This document shows, piece by piece, positions 8,095 through 15,936 of a DNA stretch of 64,000 nt (position 1 is the stretch's first letter; each line of letters begins with the position of its first letter). The DNA is from CAZUMW01 sp964621615 (lineage in GTDB: Bacteria; Desulfobacterota; WTBG01; CAIYCZ01; CAIRTM01): assembly GCA_964621615.1 (NCBI GenBank), contig CAZUMW010000007.1:62001-126000 (forward strand), read 5' to 3'. Both the position numbers and the translations under genes were made by a program. The notes under the pieces were generated by a model that made no database searches, had not been told where the DNA came from, and saw only the letters and a program-made list of their open reading frames with translations.

Positions 8095-8583
8095 TTAGTG
8101 TGTGTTCAGCTGTTCAATTGCACCCTTAATCTCCTGCAAATCAGGCAGCCGTGCCGGGTCATCCGACACCCATGCATAGCGCACAGCACCGCCGGGGTCG
8201 ATCAGGAATGCAGAGCGCTTGGCAACCCCTTTCAGCCCGAGCAATTCCTCGTGCACAGCACCGTACATGCTGCACACCTCTTTATTGAAATCGCTCAGCA
8301 GGGGAAAAGAAATGCCAAGCTTTTCTGCAAAAGCCTTGTGTGAAAATATACTGTCGACGCTTATTCCCGCAACCTGCACGCCGAGTCCGGAAAATTCCCT
8401 GAAACCGTCACGGATGGTACAAAACTCATCAGTACACACCGGGCTCCAGTCAAGCGGATAAAACAGAAGCAGAACAGGCCCTTTTTTGAGCATATCGGAA
8501 AGCCGGAGCTTTTTTTCCGTCGTTGCGGGCAGCTCAAAATCAGGGGCAGTGGAGCCGGGTGTTATTACCGCAGTGCCGGCCAT
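8095..8583 (-). CDS. Peroxiredoxin (AhpC/TSA family)
   Basis: This 162-residue thiol peroxidase would reduce H2O2 and organic peroxides in the cytoplasm. The peroxidatic cysteine is C50 in SPVCTDE, with the preceding FYPLDW in place of the usual FYP-F/K-D-F/W motif. Further cysteines at C55 and in NKEVCSMYG could resolve the sulfenic acid. The domain is complete and close to the family size. The ATG at 8583 is chosen because AAAAGGAG lies 5 bp upstream; the GTG at 8589 abuts that site. It lies 37 bp upstream of the Fe-S ATPase on the same strand, so an operon running from peroxiredoxin into smsCB is plausible. Confidence 0.88.
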   Translation of the reverse strand: MAGTAVITPGSTAPDFELPATTEKKLRLSDMLKKGPVLLLFYPLDWSPVCTDEFCTIRDGFREFSGLGVQVAGISVDSIFSHKAFAEKLGISFPLLSDFNKEVCSMYGAVHEELLGLKGVAKRSAFLIDPGGAVRYAWVSDDPARLPDLQEIKGAIEQLNTH

Positions 8584-8676
8584 ATGCACTCCTTTTCAGC
8601 TAAGCAATGTAAGACTACTGCGGCCGACCGGTCCAAACATCAGCCCATGCGGCCGCAGCGAGCACGTCAGTGCAAT

Positions 8677-9054
8677 TCATTCGCTTTTCCACAAACCGTG
8701 AATGTTGCAGTATTCACGTGCCATCATAATCGGGTCTTCGACAGTAAATGCAGCCTGCGGCTCCTGCCCCGGCTTCAGATACTGGCGGTATACTTTCGAG
8801 GCGGTCACAACCTCTATCATTTCAATATAGTGCTTATCCTCCATCGGATGAGGTACGCTGCCAACTGTAACCGTAACCGTATTGCCGCTTTTCTCTATTA
8901 CCGGCACATGTTTTTCCTGTGCAGCATCAACGGTATTTTCCTTGAGAAGAGTCATCTCCTGCCCGCAGCAGACCAACTTCCCGGCAGCGCCGTGAATCAC
9001 TTCCACAATATTGCCGCATTTTTCGCATTTGTAGATTTCTTTTTGCTGTGGCAT
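8677..9054 (-). CDS. dfx: Desulfoferrodoxin (2Fe superoxide reductase)
   Basis: The 125-residue protein has both iron centres. Centre I is the desulforedoxin-like site with C10, C13, C29 and C30. Centre II, which reduces superoxide to H2O2, has H49, H69, H75, C116 and H119, with E47 in the usual axial position. All ligands are therefore present and spaced as in characterised two-iron desulfoferrodoxins. The enzyme is typical of strict anaerobes, where rubredoxin or rubrerythrin pathways supply electrons and remove the peroxide. Its neighbours, peroxiredoxin and rubrerythrin, fit exactly that division of work. An AAAAAGGAGT site precedes the start. Confidence 0.95.
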   Translation of the reverse strand: MPQQKEIYKCEKCGNIVEVIHGAAGKLVCCGQEMTLLKENTVDAAQEKHVPVIEKSGNTVTVTVGSVPHPMEDKHYIEMIEVVTASKVYRQYLKPGQEPQAAFTVEDPIMMAREYCNIHGLWKSE

Positions 9055-9211
9055 GGCATTACTCCTTTTTAAATAAAAAACGGTTAATTAATGTTCATAT
9101 TTCCCCAAAAGTGAGGCTCTCCCACCGTAGATACCCCAATACCCTGCAGGAGCACCGATTGGGTGCGATATTAACGGATAATGCAGAGCGTTATTCATGG
9201 CACTGTGCAGC

Positions 9212-9799
9212 TTAATAATTTTCAGCGATCAGTTCAAAATAATCACGCGGGTGCTTGCAGGTGGGACACGTTTCCGGTGCTTCGGCCCCCTCCATAACGC
9301 GCCCGCAGTTACGGCACCGCCAGGTGACAGAGCTGTCCTTTTTAAATACCTTACCCTGGTCAACGTTGTTCTTTAACGCCTGATATCGCTTTTCATGCTC
9401 TTTTTCCGCCTCTGCTATCTGGCGGAAGCTTTCTGCGACTTCGGGAAAGCCCTCCTCATCCGCATCGCGTGCGCCCTGCGGATACAGCTTTGACCACTCC
9501 TCATTTTCACCGGCAATGGCGGAGGCCAGGTTCTTTCCGGTATCCCCCAGCACAACAGGATATTCAGCATTTACCTGCACCATAGCCTCGTTTTCCCCGA
9601 GGTATGAAACCAGATGTTTATAAAATATTTTCGCATGCTCTTTTTCATTATTGGCGGTGTCCTCAAAAATAGCGGCAATCTGAAGAAAGCCGGCTTTGCG
9701 TGCTGCGCCGGCAAAATACGTATACCGGTTGCGGGCCTGGGATTCGCCTGCAAAAGAATTCATAAGGTTCTGCATCGTTTTGCTCTCCTTGAAATTCAT
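9212..9799 (-). CDS. rbr: Rubrerythrin
   Basis: This 195-residue protein has an N-terminal ferritin-like di-iron domain with ligands in FAGESQARNRY (E19), NNEKEHAKIF (E54/H55 region), ENEEW and AEKEHEKRY. A C-terminal rubredoxin-like domain carries C162-x2-C165 and C178-x2-C181. It is an NADH-linked peroxidase of anaerobes acting in the cytoplasm. The gene heads the minus-strand oxygen-defence series, with a promoter about 70 bp upstream and a Fur/PerR-like dyad further up, so peroxide- or iron-responsive control is plausible. Length and domain order are standard. Confidence 0.95.
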   Translation of the reverse strand: MNFKESKTMQNLMNSFAGESQARNRYTYFAGAARKAGFLQIAAIFEDTANNEKEHAKIFYKHLVSYLGENEAMVQVNAEYPVVLGDTGKNLASAIAGENEEWSKLYPQGARDADEEGFPEVAESFRQIAEAEKEHEKRYQALKNNVDQGKVFKKDSSVTWRCRNCGRVMEGAEAPETCPTCKHPRDYFELIAENY

Positions 9800-9867
9800 A
9801 TGCTGTACCTCCGTTATTCATTATGTGTGTGAGTGTATATATCCTGCACAACATTTAACTGAATCAA

Positions 9868-9895
9868 TCAATATCAGATACCGTTTCTTTGTCAA
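9868..9895 (-). promoter_or_regulatory. Candidate promoter for rubrerythrin
   Basis: Minus strand: TTGACA (9890-9895), a 16-bp spacer, then TATTGA (9868-9873), 68 bp before the rbr start. The -35 is perfect and the -10 is fair. Confidence 0.45.
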
Positions 9896-9972
9896 ATACT
9901 ATGTTTTGTCAATTAAAAAAGCTTAAAATACGTTCTATATATCTCGGTATTATGCACTCTGCTTTACGCAAT

Positions 9973-9991
9973 GATAATAATTACTATTATT
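9973..9991. promoter_or_regulatory. AT-rich Fur/PerR-like dyad
   Basis: ATAATA-N5-TATTAT (9974-9990) forms a perfect dyad within GATAATAATTACTATTATT, resembling Fur-superfamily boxes. It lies between divergent rubrerythrin and the ferritin-like gene, two classic targets of PerR/Fur. It is 180 bp from rbr, so its effect is uncertain. Confidence 0.35.
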
Positions 9992-10161
9992 GTTTTGTCA
10001 AGATATTTTTCTCCTCCGCTCTATTTTTTGCAGCCGTCTGCTCTCAGCACTCGATTGTAGCGCGGCAGTTTTTTTACGGAGTATATGTTACCGGCAATGG
10101 ATAAAAAAACAGCAGCCGGCCATTGCTGCCGAGAAGGCCGGCCGAAAATTCCGCATTTTTC

Positions 10162-10190
10162 TTGACACATATACCCCTTTTACCTATCTT
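10162..10190 (+). promoter_or_regulatory. sigma70 promoter of the ferritin-like gene
   Basis: TTGACA (10162-10167), 17-bp spacer, TATCTT (10185-10190) on the plus strand. It predicts a leader of about 155 nt before the ferritin-like gene. Confidence 0.6.
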
Positions 10191-10352
10191 GTAATGTCAA
10201 ACAGCGCCATTTTTTGTCAATGCTGCTTCTCAATACCGGGGCAGCGCGCAGACCGTTTACCACAGGACCATTTGGATGGATGAGCGGCGATCAGGACACC
10301 GGTGTCCGTGCCGTTTCTACACAATAGTAACCGCTAAGAAGGAGTCAAGGTG

Positions 10353-10808
10353 ATGGATAAAAAAACAGGAGAAGAAATAATTGCGTTTGCTATCGAGAAA
10401 GAGAAGCAGGCTGTGGACTTTTATCAGCGACTGCAGAAGCAATCAGCGTTCACTGCACACAGAGAAATGCTCGCCGACCTCGAGCGAATGGAAAAAGGCC
10501 ACATAACCGCGCTGGAGAACATGAGAGAATCGGTTGAGGAGCAGATTAAATCGATTCCGGACGTGCAGGACCTGAAAATAAGCGATTATCTCGTTGAATC
10601 CGAACCGGCTCCAGATATGAGCTATCAGGATATTATCATCACGGCAATGAAGCGCGAGGAGCAGGCCGCCGGCCTGTACAGCTCACTTGCAGAGCTTACC
10701 ACACGCCAGGATACAAAAAACCTTTTTCTCCGGCTTGCAGCTGAAGAAAAAAAGCACAAGCTGCATTTTGAAAAAATATATGATGATGAAATCCTGAAAG
10801 ATAACTAG
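10353..10808 (+). CDS. Ferritin-like di-iron protein (rubrerythrin-related, no rubredoxin domain)
   Basis: The 151-residue four-helix protein carries paired iron-ligand motifs: IEKEKQAVDFY and MEKGHITALE in the first half, KREEQAAGLY and AEEKKHKLHFE in the second. This is the rubrerythrin/ferritin-like pattern without the C-terminal rubredoxin domain. The ATG at 10353 is 8 bp from AAGGAG; the GTG at 10350 is also possible. It is divergent from rubrerythrin and probably has its own promoter at 10162-10190. A role in iron or peroxide handling is inferred from the fold and the neighbours. Confidence 0.8.
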   Translation: MDKKTGEEIIAFAIEKEKQAVDFYQRLQKQSAFTAHREMLADLERMEKGHITALENMRESVEEQIKSIPDVQDLKISDYLVESEPAPDMSYQDIIITAMKREEQAAGLYSSLAELTTRQDTKNLFLRLAAEEKKHKLHFEKIYDDEILKDN

Positions 10809-10886
10809 CTGAATATCGTTCCGGCGGTTACACTGTTCCAGACAGCGGCGGACAGCGACCTTCACACAGACGTTCCCGGAGATACA

Positions 10887-11141
10887 ATGAAATCATATGC
10901 AGTGATCGGTTTTATGGCGGGGCTCTTTACGACAAGCTGCCTCGTTCCACAGGTACTGAAATCCCTTAAAACGAAACAAACACAGGATATTTCTCTGCTC
11001 ACCTACATCAGCCTCGCTTTGGGGCTGCTGCTGTGGTTTATATACGGGATTATTCTGCAGGATATACCCATGATTATTGCAAACGGCATATCGGTGATCC
11101 TGTGCGGTATCGTTCTGGGGCTGAAGCTCACCTACGGCTGA
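10887..11141 (+). CDS. SemiSWEET-type sugar transporter
   Basis: This 84-residue protein has three predicted membrane helices and the PQ-loop signature LVPQVLKSLKTKQTQDIS, with later YISLALGLLLWFIYG and a final helix ending in GLKLTYG. It matches bacterial SemiSWEETs in size and layout; two copies make one transport unit for small sugars. It follows the ferritin-like gene by 78 bp on the same strand, but no functional link is evident. The substrate cannot be stated. Confidence 0.88.
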   Translation: MKSYAVIGFMAGLFTTSCLVPQVLKSLKTKQTQDISLLTYISLALGLLLWFIYGIILQDIPMIIANGISVILCGIVLGLKLTYG

Positions 11142-11174
11142 AAAGGCGCTGTCACCATGGCTTGTCAGCTCCAC

Positions 11175-11203
11175 AGGGTGGGTGCAACGAAGCAAAACCC
11201 GCC
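11175..11203. repeat. REP-like palindrome
   Basis: GGGTGGGTGC, a short AACGA loop, then GCAAAACCCGCC form an imperfect hairpin typical of REP sequences. It flanks the transposase relic below. Confidence 0.5.
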
Positions 11204-11229
11204 ATTGCAGGGCCCAGTCTCCACCGGTG

Positions 11230-11368
11230 CCTTCAGGAAAATTCAGCAACTCCACAGCCCAATCCAACGGATATAATCCATTTTCAACAAAACGGTGAAA
11301 GCTCGAATAAGAAACGTCTATTGCCCTTTGAACAAACCCGTGTTTTACCGGATTGAATGGATGTAATC
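11230..11368 (-). pseudogene. Relic of a REP-associated tyrosine transposase (RAYT, Y1 family)
   Basis: Read on the minus strand, the region encodes DYIH, then after a one-base loss NPVKHGFVQRA, VSYSSFHRFVENGLYP and LDWA. These match the conserved C-terminal end of RAYT/TnpA-REP transposases (YIHYNPVKHG ... YSSFHRYV ... YPxDWG). The frame breaks at about 11355, where TAC ATC CAT T-C replaces the expected tyrosine codon. The catalytic N-terminal part is absent, so this is a non-functional remnant. REP-like hairpins lie on both sides. Confidence 0.75.
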
Positions 11369-11393
11369 ACAGCGGCATCTGGATATTGTTTGT

Positions 11394-11421
11394 GGTGGTT
11401 TACGCTCCGATTCACCAACCC
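11394..11421. repeat. REP-like palindrome
   Basis: GGTGGTTTACGCTCC followed by GATTCACCAACC forms an imperfect hairpin of the kind associated with RAYT transposases. It lies between the transposase relic and the larger BIME-like repeat. Confidence 0.5.
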
Positions 11422-11431
11422 TGTTTTTCTT

Positions 11432-11629
11432 CGTTATCGTTGTCGTAGTCGTCTTTTGCGTTCTCTGATCGAAGGCTTCCCGATTACGACAACGATAACC
11501 GCTTCGCTGACAACGAAGCATATCGATTTTACGTTACTCCCGGTAACGCTGTCCAATCAGACGCTGTCACCATGCCGATTCTCATATTGTCACGGATAAC
11601 ATTTACAGGCGGGTAATTCAACATTATCG
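11432..11629 (+). repeat. BIME-like repeat, copy 1 (inverted copy at 49739-49962)
   Basis: CGTTATCGTTGTCGTA at the start is inverted about 35 bp later (TACGACAACGATAAC), so the first 95 bp can fold. A second conserved block begins CCGATTCTCATATTGTCACG at 11575. Both blocks recur in inverse order and orientation at 49739-49962 with only a few mismatches by eye. The gap 11142-11716 contains this, the two hairpins and the transposase relic, and no intact gene. Confidence 0.7.
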
Positions 11630-11716
11630 TGGCGGATACCGGCATGAAAGTCTTGTGCAAAGCCGGGGCAAAGCATCTGTATGACCGCTGTATCGGTCAG
11701 GTTACGGTTTCCTCAG

Positions 11717-12568
11717 CTACCAGGGCTTGTCGGTTCCGTACCGGGCGCCGGATCCACGCTGCCGCTGAGTGTCTTTTTTAAATGTGTCCCTGTTTTCGCT
11801 CAGCGCGCCAAGCCACTGCTCGGCCTCCTCCTTGCTCATTTTCCTGTCCGCTGCGGCAGCCTTCCGGCCTGCCTGCTGTCTTTTCTCTTTGTCCGGCTGC
11901 GCGCCGGCCTGCTGCTGAGTCCCGCCTTTTTGCTGCTGTTGCTGCTGTGCGCTGCGCTGCTCGTGCTCTTTTCCGTCAGAGCCGTCCTCCTTTTTTTTCT
12001 GATGCTGTGACCGGCCCTGCTGCTGATTCTGCTGCTGAGCTGTCTGCTGCTGTTGCTGGTTTTTATTGCAGCTGCACTGCTTCTTTGTCTTTTCGGCATC
12101 TTTCATGCGGCGCTTTATTTCCTCCCGGACAAACTCGAGGTTTTTTCGTGCCTGTTCGTCTTCAGGGTTTATCTCAAGCGCCTTTTTGTAATACTCAACG
12201 GCCTCCTGCAGCTTCCCCTGGCGATATTTCGCATTGCCGATGTTATACAGCGCCTGCTCCTCGAGCTGCGCATCCTGTGCGGTCGTCACCACGTCCATAA
12301 ACCCTTTTACGGCATCCTCATAATTGTTCATTTTATACTGAGCAGAGGCTATATTGAATTTCAGCTTGGGATTTTCCGGGTGATCAATCTGCGCATCGAG
12401 AAATGTTTCTAGCGCCTTGTCATACTTTTCCTGATCATACAGCTGCTTTCCCTTGTCCAGTGCGCCGTACAGAGATACAGCCGCGGCAGACGATACACTG
12501 AACACAAGGCATGTGGCACAGGTCATCCAGAAAAGGCACATACGTACCGGAGGTCCTGTTCTGCTCAT
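11717..12568 (-). CDS. TPR protein of the BatC/BatE type with Gln-rich linker
   Basis: The ATG at 12568 has a GGGAGAAGC site and gives 283 residues with an N-terminal signal or anchor (hydrophobic segment at about 10-30). At least three TPR units occupy about 35-155. A very Gln-rich, charged linker (about 165-235) follows. The tail AAADRKMSKEEAEQWLGAL is typical of BatC/BatE-like proteins that accompany von Willebrand-type BatA/BatB proteins in aerotolerance loci. No Bat partners or MoxR ATPase are nearby, so it is an orphan. It would protrude into the periplasm. The downstream neighbour is a repeat-rich gap. Confidence 0.75.
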   Translation of the reverse strand: MSRTGPPVRMCLFWMTCATCLVFSVSSAAAVSLYGALDKGKQLYDQEKYDKALETFLDAQIDHPENPKLKFNIASAQYKMNNYEDAVKGFMDVVTTAQDAQLEEQALYNIGNAKYRQGKLQEAVEYYKKALEINPEDEQARKNLEFVREEIKRRMKDAEKTKKQCSCNKNQQQQQTAQQQNQQQGRSQHQKKKEDGSDGKEHEQRSAQQQQQQKGGTQQQAGAQPDKEKRQQAGRKAAAADRKMSKEEAEQWLGALSENRDTFKKDTQRQRGSGARYGTDKPW

Positions 12569-12715
12569 GGTGCTTCTCCCTGAAAAAAATGCATTTCCGG
12601 AACGTGCTGCGCTGCAGCACAAGCAATCAGAACTGTCCATAGTGCGTACCTGGTACACCCGCGTGGCTGTCCGTAAGTGGCATCACTCTATATAGACATT
12701 GTCGATACGGGGCTG

Positions 12716-13954
12716 TTATTTCTTCCTGCGGCGGGGAACGGTAAAATAAAAGCGGCTGCCGCTTTGGCCGTCTGACTGAACACCGATCGTCCCGCCATGG
12801 GCTTCAACGGCCATCTTTGAAAAGGTAAGGCCGAGCCCTGTGGTGTATTCACGGCCGTCGGCCTGATGCTCGATCTGCATATATTTATCGAATATCGCCT
12901 CCTGCTTGTCAACAGGAACGCCCGGGCCGCTGTCCTGCACATAAAATTCAATTCCGTTTTTATCCGCCGTCCGGTACCCGATCACAATGGTGCCGCCTTC
13001 AGGTGAATACTGAATGGCATTCGAAAGAAAATTCTGCACGACGCGCAGCAGCATCGCTCTGTCGCCCTCGAGCGTATCGTCATCAATTTCGGGCATTTCC
13101 TCTGTGAACACAATGCCTTTTGATTCCCCGGACACCAGCAGCCGGGCTCGTGATTCCGACAGAATGTCGCGTGCAGATATCTGCTCGTATGCCAACGGCA
13201 GCTTACCCTCTTCCAGCCGTGCGATATCCAGCAGGTTGGACACCATGTTATACAGGGTGTTGCAGCCCCCCTGGGCTGTTTCAACAAATGTTTTGTTCTC
13301 GTCGGAAATAGTGTAGGAAAGAATATCAAGGTTCGCCACGATGTCTGAAAGCGGCCCCTTCAGGTCGTGAATAAGCATATTGAACAGCTCTGTACGCAGC
13401 TGCTGAAGCTTTTTCAGCTCTGCGTTTTTCCTCTGAAGCGACTTTTTCTTCTGCTTCAGGGACTCGGCAAGGCGGTGGTTTTCAAGCCCGGTAATAACAT
13501 GGGATACGATATTAAGGAGTATCTCCCGCTCGGCGGGCTCAAACATATCATCACCGATCTTATCGGTTACGTTTACCACGCCGATAACGCGGTTATCGTC
13601 AACAATGGGGACAAGAAAAAAGGCATCGCCCCGGTAATGGCCGTATTTGCCGGTCGGAACATCGCAGGCACTGTCCGGGGCGCCGTACAGGGGCTGTTTG
13701 TTTTTTACCACCCAGGTCGATGGCGAATCGACGCTCAGGGGTTGGGTAACCCCGACGATGTCAGGGTTTGTTGACGCAACGACCTCGAGCTCCTTTTTAT
13801 TCTTCAAAAGCATAATGGATCCCTTGTTGACCCTCATCGAGGAAACGATTTCGTGCAGGATCCTGTCCAGCTTCTTTTCAAACGCGAGTCGGCGGTTGTT
13901 GGAAATAGCGGTTATGGTATTCAATACATCAAGCAGACTGGCGTCCGGCTGCAT
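12716..13954 (-). CDS. GAF-domain sensor histidine kinase
   Basis: This 412-residue cytoplasmic kinase lacks membrane segments. A GAF domain spans about 15-170, a coiled coil about 170-200, HisKA about 200-265 with the phospho-accepting histidine in NMLIHDLKGPLS, and HATPase_c about 300-410 with N-box NFLSNAIQYSPEGG, G1 VQDSGPGVP, F-box and G2 GLGLTFSK. It responds to an unknown small-molecule or interaction signal. It starts 21 bp downstream of the receiver-TPR gene on the same strand, so the two probably form a two-component pair. Confidence 0.93.
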   Translation of the reverse strand: MQPDASLLDVLNTITAISNNRRLAFEKKLDRILHEIVSSMRVNKGSIMLLKNKKELEVVASTNPDIVGVTQPLSVDSPSTWVVKNKQPLYGAPDSACDVPTGKYGHYRGDAFFLVPIVDDNRVIGVVNVTDKIGDDMFEPAEREILLNIVSHVITGLENHRLAESLKQKKKSLQRKNAELKKLQQLRTELFNMLIHDLKGPLSDIVANLDILSYTISDENKTFVETAQGGCNTLYNMVSNLLDIARLEEGKLPLAYEQISARDILSESRARLLVSGESKGIVFTEEMPEIDDDTLEGDRAMLLRVVQNFLSNAIQYSPEGGTIVIGYRTADKNGIEFYVQDSGPGVPVDKQEAIFDKYMQIEHQADGREYTTGLGLTFSKMAVEAHGGTIGVQSDGQSGSRFYFTVPRRRKK

Positions 13955-13975
13955 ACCGGCCCCCTTCCTGGTTTG

Positions 13976-15130
13976 TTAAATGCACTGCCGAAGCAGCTCT
14001 TTTGCTTCCCTGTTGTCAGGATCCAGCTTCTGGATTGCCCGGAGAGGCTTTTCAGCACGGATAAGCATGCCCTGATCAATGTATATTTTTGCAATGCCGA
14101 GCTTAATGTCAACATTTGTGTCATCATGCTGCTCGGCCTGCGTGTAGTACTTAAGCGCCTCCTGCTGATTTCCCTGGGCAGCATGCACCTTGCCGAGCTT
14201 AAACATCAAATCGCCCCGCTCGCTGTTTTCCTCGACAATATTTCTGAGCAGCCGGGCCGCATAATCCAGGGCACCGTGCTGAATGCTGAAATCGGCAATC
14301 TCCTCTTTTATGGAAAGCCGGCTGTCCTTTGCAAGCTCAAACACCTTGTTGAAAACCGGCTCTGCCTTGTCCACCATATTCTTTTGTATCAGCAGTTTGC
14401 CGAGGTTGATTCCCCGCTCATAATGGCGGGGGCTGAGCTTCATGGCCTTGGTGAAATATTTAAGGGCGCTGTCGATATCATTTCGCTTTAAATACAGATC
14501 CCCCAGATGCGTAAATGCGATCACATCAAGAGGGTTCATTTTAGATGCCTTAAGCAGATACTGCTCAGCCTCATCGAGATCCCCTTTTTTAAGAAACAGA
14601 GAGCCGATATCGCGCAAGGGGCGGGTTGAATTTGGATTCGCCTGCATCGCCATGAGCGCTTCCTCCAGAGCGCCGTCTATATTGCCCTCTTTTTCAAACG
14701 CATAGGCTTTCTGTAAATGTGCCATCATGGGCGGAGGGTTATTGACCTTTTCGATGACCGGAGGGATTTTCTCCTTGATCAGGTTCACGGTAATCGGCTT
14801 CAGAATATAGGCATCGATATCGGACTCGGCCGCATGGGTGATAAACTCCTGCTCAGCATGGCCGGTAATCAATATGACCGGAAAATTATAAAGATCGTGG
14901 TCGTTTCTGATCATTCGCAAAAGCTCGAGCCCGGTAATGCGCGGCATATTGTTATCGAGCAGGGCCAGATCATACTGACCGGTTTTGAGCTCGGTGAACG
15001 CATCTTCGCCATTGTTAACATATTTAAAATCCTTGCCGTACCCCAGAATGCGCATAATGCTTCGCAGGGAATGATACATATTTTCCATATCATCTGCTAT
15101 CAGTACGCGCATTGTTTTAACATCAATCAT
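13976..15130 (-). CDS. Response regulator: receiver domain with TPR output
   Basis: The 384-residue protein has a CheY-like receiver (about 6-125) with the full active site: D13/D14, phospho-acceptor D59 in LLDNNMP, T89 and K111 in YILKPIT. Six or more TPR units fill 140-384. The output is therefore protein interaction, not DNA binding. A GGGAGG site supports the start. Just downstream on the same strand is a GAF histidine kinase, likely its partner. A paralogous protein with a degenerate receiver is encoded at 55406-56575. Confidence 0.92.
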   Translation of the reverse strand: MIDVKTMRVLIADDMENMYHSLRSIMRILGYGKDFKYVNNGEDAFTELKTGQYDLALLDNNMPRITGLELLRMIRNDHDLYNFPVILITGHAEQEFITHAAESDIDAYILKPITVNLIKEKIPPVIEKVNNPPPMMAHLQKAYAFEKEGNIDGALEEALMAMQANPNSTRPLRDIGSLFLKKGDLDEAEQYLLKASKMNPLDVIAFTHLGDLYLKRNDIDSALKYFTKAMKLSPRHYERGINLGKLLIQKNMVDKAEPVFNKVFELAKDSRLSIKEEIADFSIQHGALDYAARLLRNIVEENSERGDLMFKLGKVHAAQGNQQEALKYYTQAEQHDDTNVDIKLGIAKIYIDQGMLIRAEKPLRAIQKLDPDNREAKELLRQCI

Positions 15131-15164
15131 GCATGCCCTCCCGTTGTGATAACAAACCGGGCCC

Positions 15165-15539
15165 TTATACTTCCCACAGATAAGCCTCGATCTGCAGCTC
15201 CTGAAGCCGTTTTTTCACTTTTTCAATACATCCTTTTGGGAATACTATATAAAACATGGCGTCGTTTGCCTTTGCGTAGGCGGCAAAAAGCTTCCACTGG
15301 CTTTCCGTGTGGTCATCGTCAATAGAGTCCTCTGTCTCGACTTCGAAAATCCTGAACCAGTCTTTGCGGCCGCTCGCATCAGGCAGAAACCCCTCTCCGG
15401 TTGACTTCCACTGGATGCGCTTGGGGCGCTCGCTGCCGTCCAGATCTGCCCGTATATCAGTGTAACCTCTGCTTTCAAGTATTTCAACAACCTCTTTGAT
15501 AATGCGATCGTGCTCCCGCTGGTTGATTCTCGGTGCCAT
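15165..15539 (-). CDS. Unknown protein, possible PD-(D/E)XK-like fold
   Basis: This 124-residue protein is not firmly recognised. The middle section WFRIFEVETEDSI followed by ESQWKLFAAYAK and MFYIVFPKG resembles the core of PD-(D/E)XK proteins, where an E-x-E pair sits on one strand and a Q motif follows. A clear PD is absent, so a nuclease function is only a possibility. The internal ATG at 15539, with AGGA upstream, is preferred to the one at 15548, which lies on top of that site. It is 34 bp upstream of the receiver-TPR gene on the same strand. Confidence 0.55.
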   Translation of the reverse strand: MAPRINQREHDRIIKEVVEILESRGYTDIRADLDGSERPKRIQWKSTGEGFLPDASGRKDWFRIFEVETEDSIDDDHTESQWKLFAAYAKANDAMFYIVFPKGCIEKVKKRLQELQIEAYLWEV

Positions 15540-15623
15540 GGGCCACATCCTGGTGTGAAGGTTACCGGTATTATAGCGCCTACTCCCCCTGCGCCCTCAT
15601 CATTTTTGCAAACCGCTAATTCA

Positions 15624-15652
15624 TTGACAGCGCAATTTTAAAATTATACAAT
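15624..15652 (+). promoter_or_regulatory. sigma70 promoter of a small membrane protein
   Basis: TTGACA (15624-15629), 17-bp spacer, TACAAT (15647-15652), about 60 bp before the small ORF at 15712. Both boxes are close to consensus, which supports that ORF being expressed. Confidence 0.65.
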
Positions 15653-15711
15653 AAATAGAATTGTAACACAAATGGTATTGAATCATACATACAACATCAG
15701 CATAGAGACCA

Positions 15712-15891
15712 ATGGTCAATCGTTTTTTTGCATCCGCGGCTGTTTTTGTTTTCGGCAGCATAGTGTACGGGCTGTTTATTATCGTGTTCACGCAGCTGTT
15801 TGCACAGAAGCCCCCGGAGATCTATGAATGTCTGCCCCTGGCCGGTGTGCTGGCGGTAAGCATCTACATCGCCTTCAGAAACAGCGCATAA
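15712..15891 (+). CDS. Small two-helix membrane protein, unknown
   Basis: A 59-residue frame from ATG at 15712 to TAA encodes two strongly hydrophobic segments. The first is at about residues 5-28 (FFASAAVFVFGSIVYGLFII) and the second at about 42-54, linked by a short polar loop (QKPPEIYE). A near-consensus promoter lies 60 bp upstream. The Shine-Dalgarno (GAGA) is weak. I do not recognise the family. The gene stands alone on the plus strand between two minus-strand genes. Confidence 0.5.
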   Translation: MVNRFFASAAVFVFGSIVYGLFIIVFTQLFAQKPPEIYECLPLAGVLAVSIYIAFRNSA

Positions 15892-15936
15892 TCCCCGCCG
15901 CCCTCACACATCTATTCTGCAGAGCCGCTATACCGG

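Noticed and set aside
10893..11267. 124-codon minus-strand frame over the SemiSWEET gene
   Set aside because: Only its first residues belong to the transposase relic; the rest is antisense to a clear SemiSWEET.
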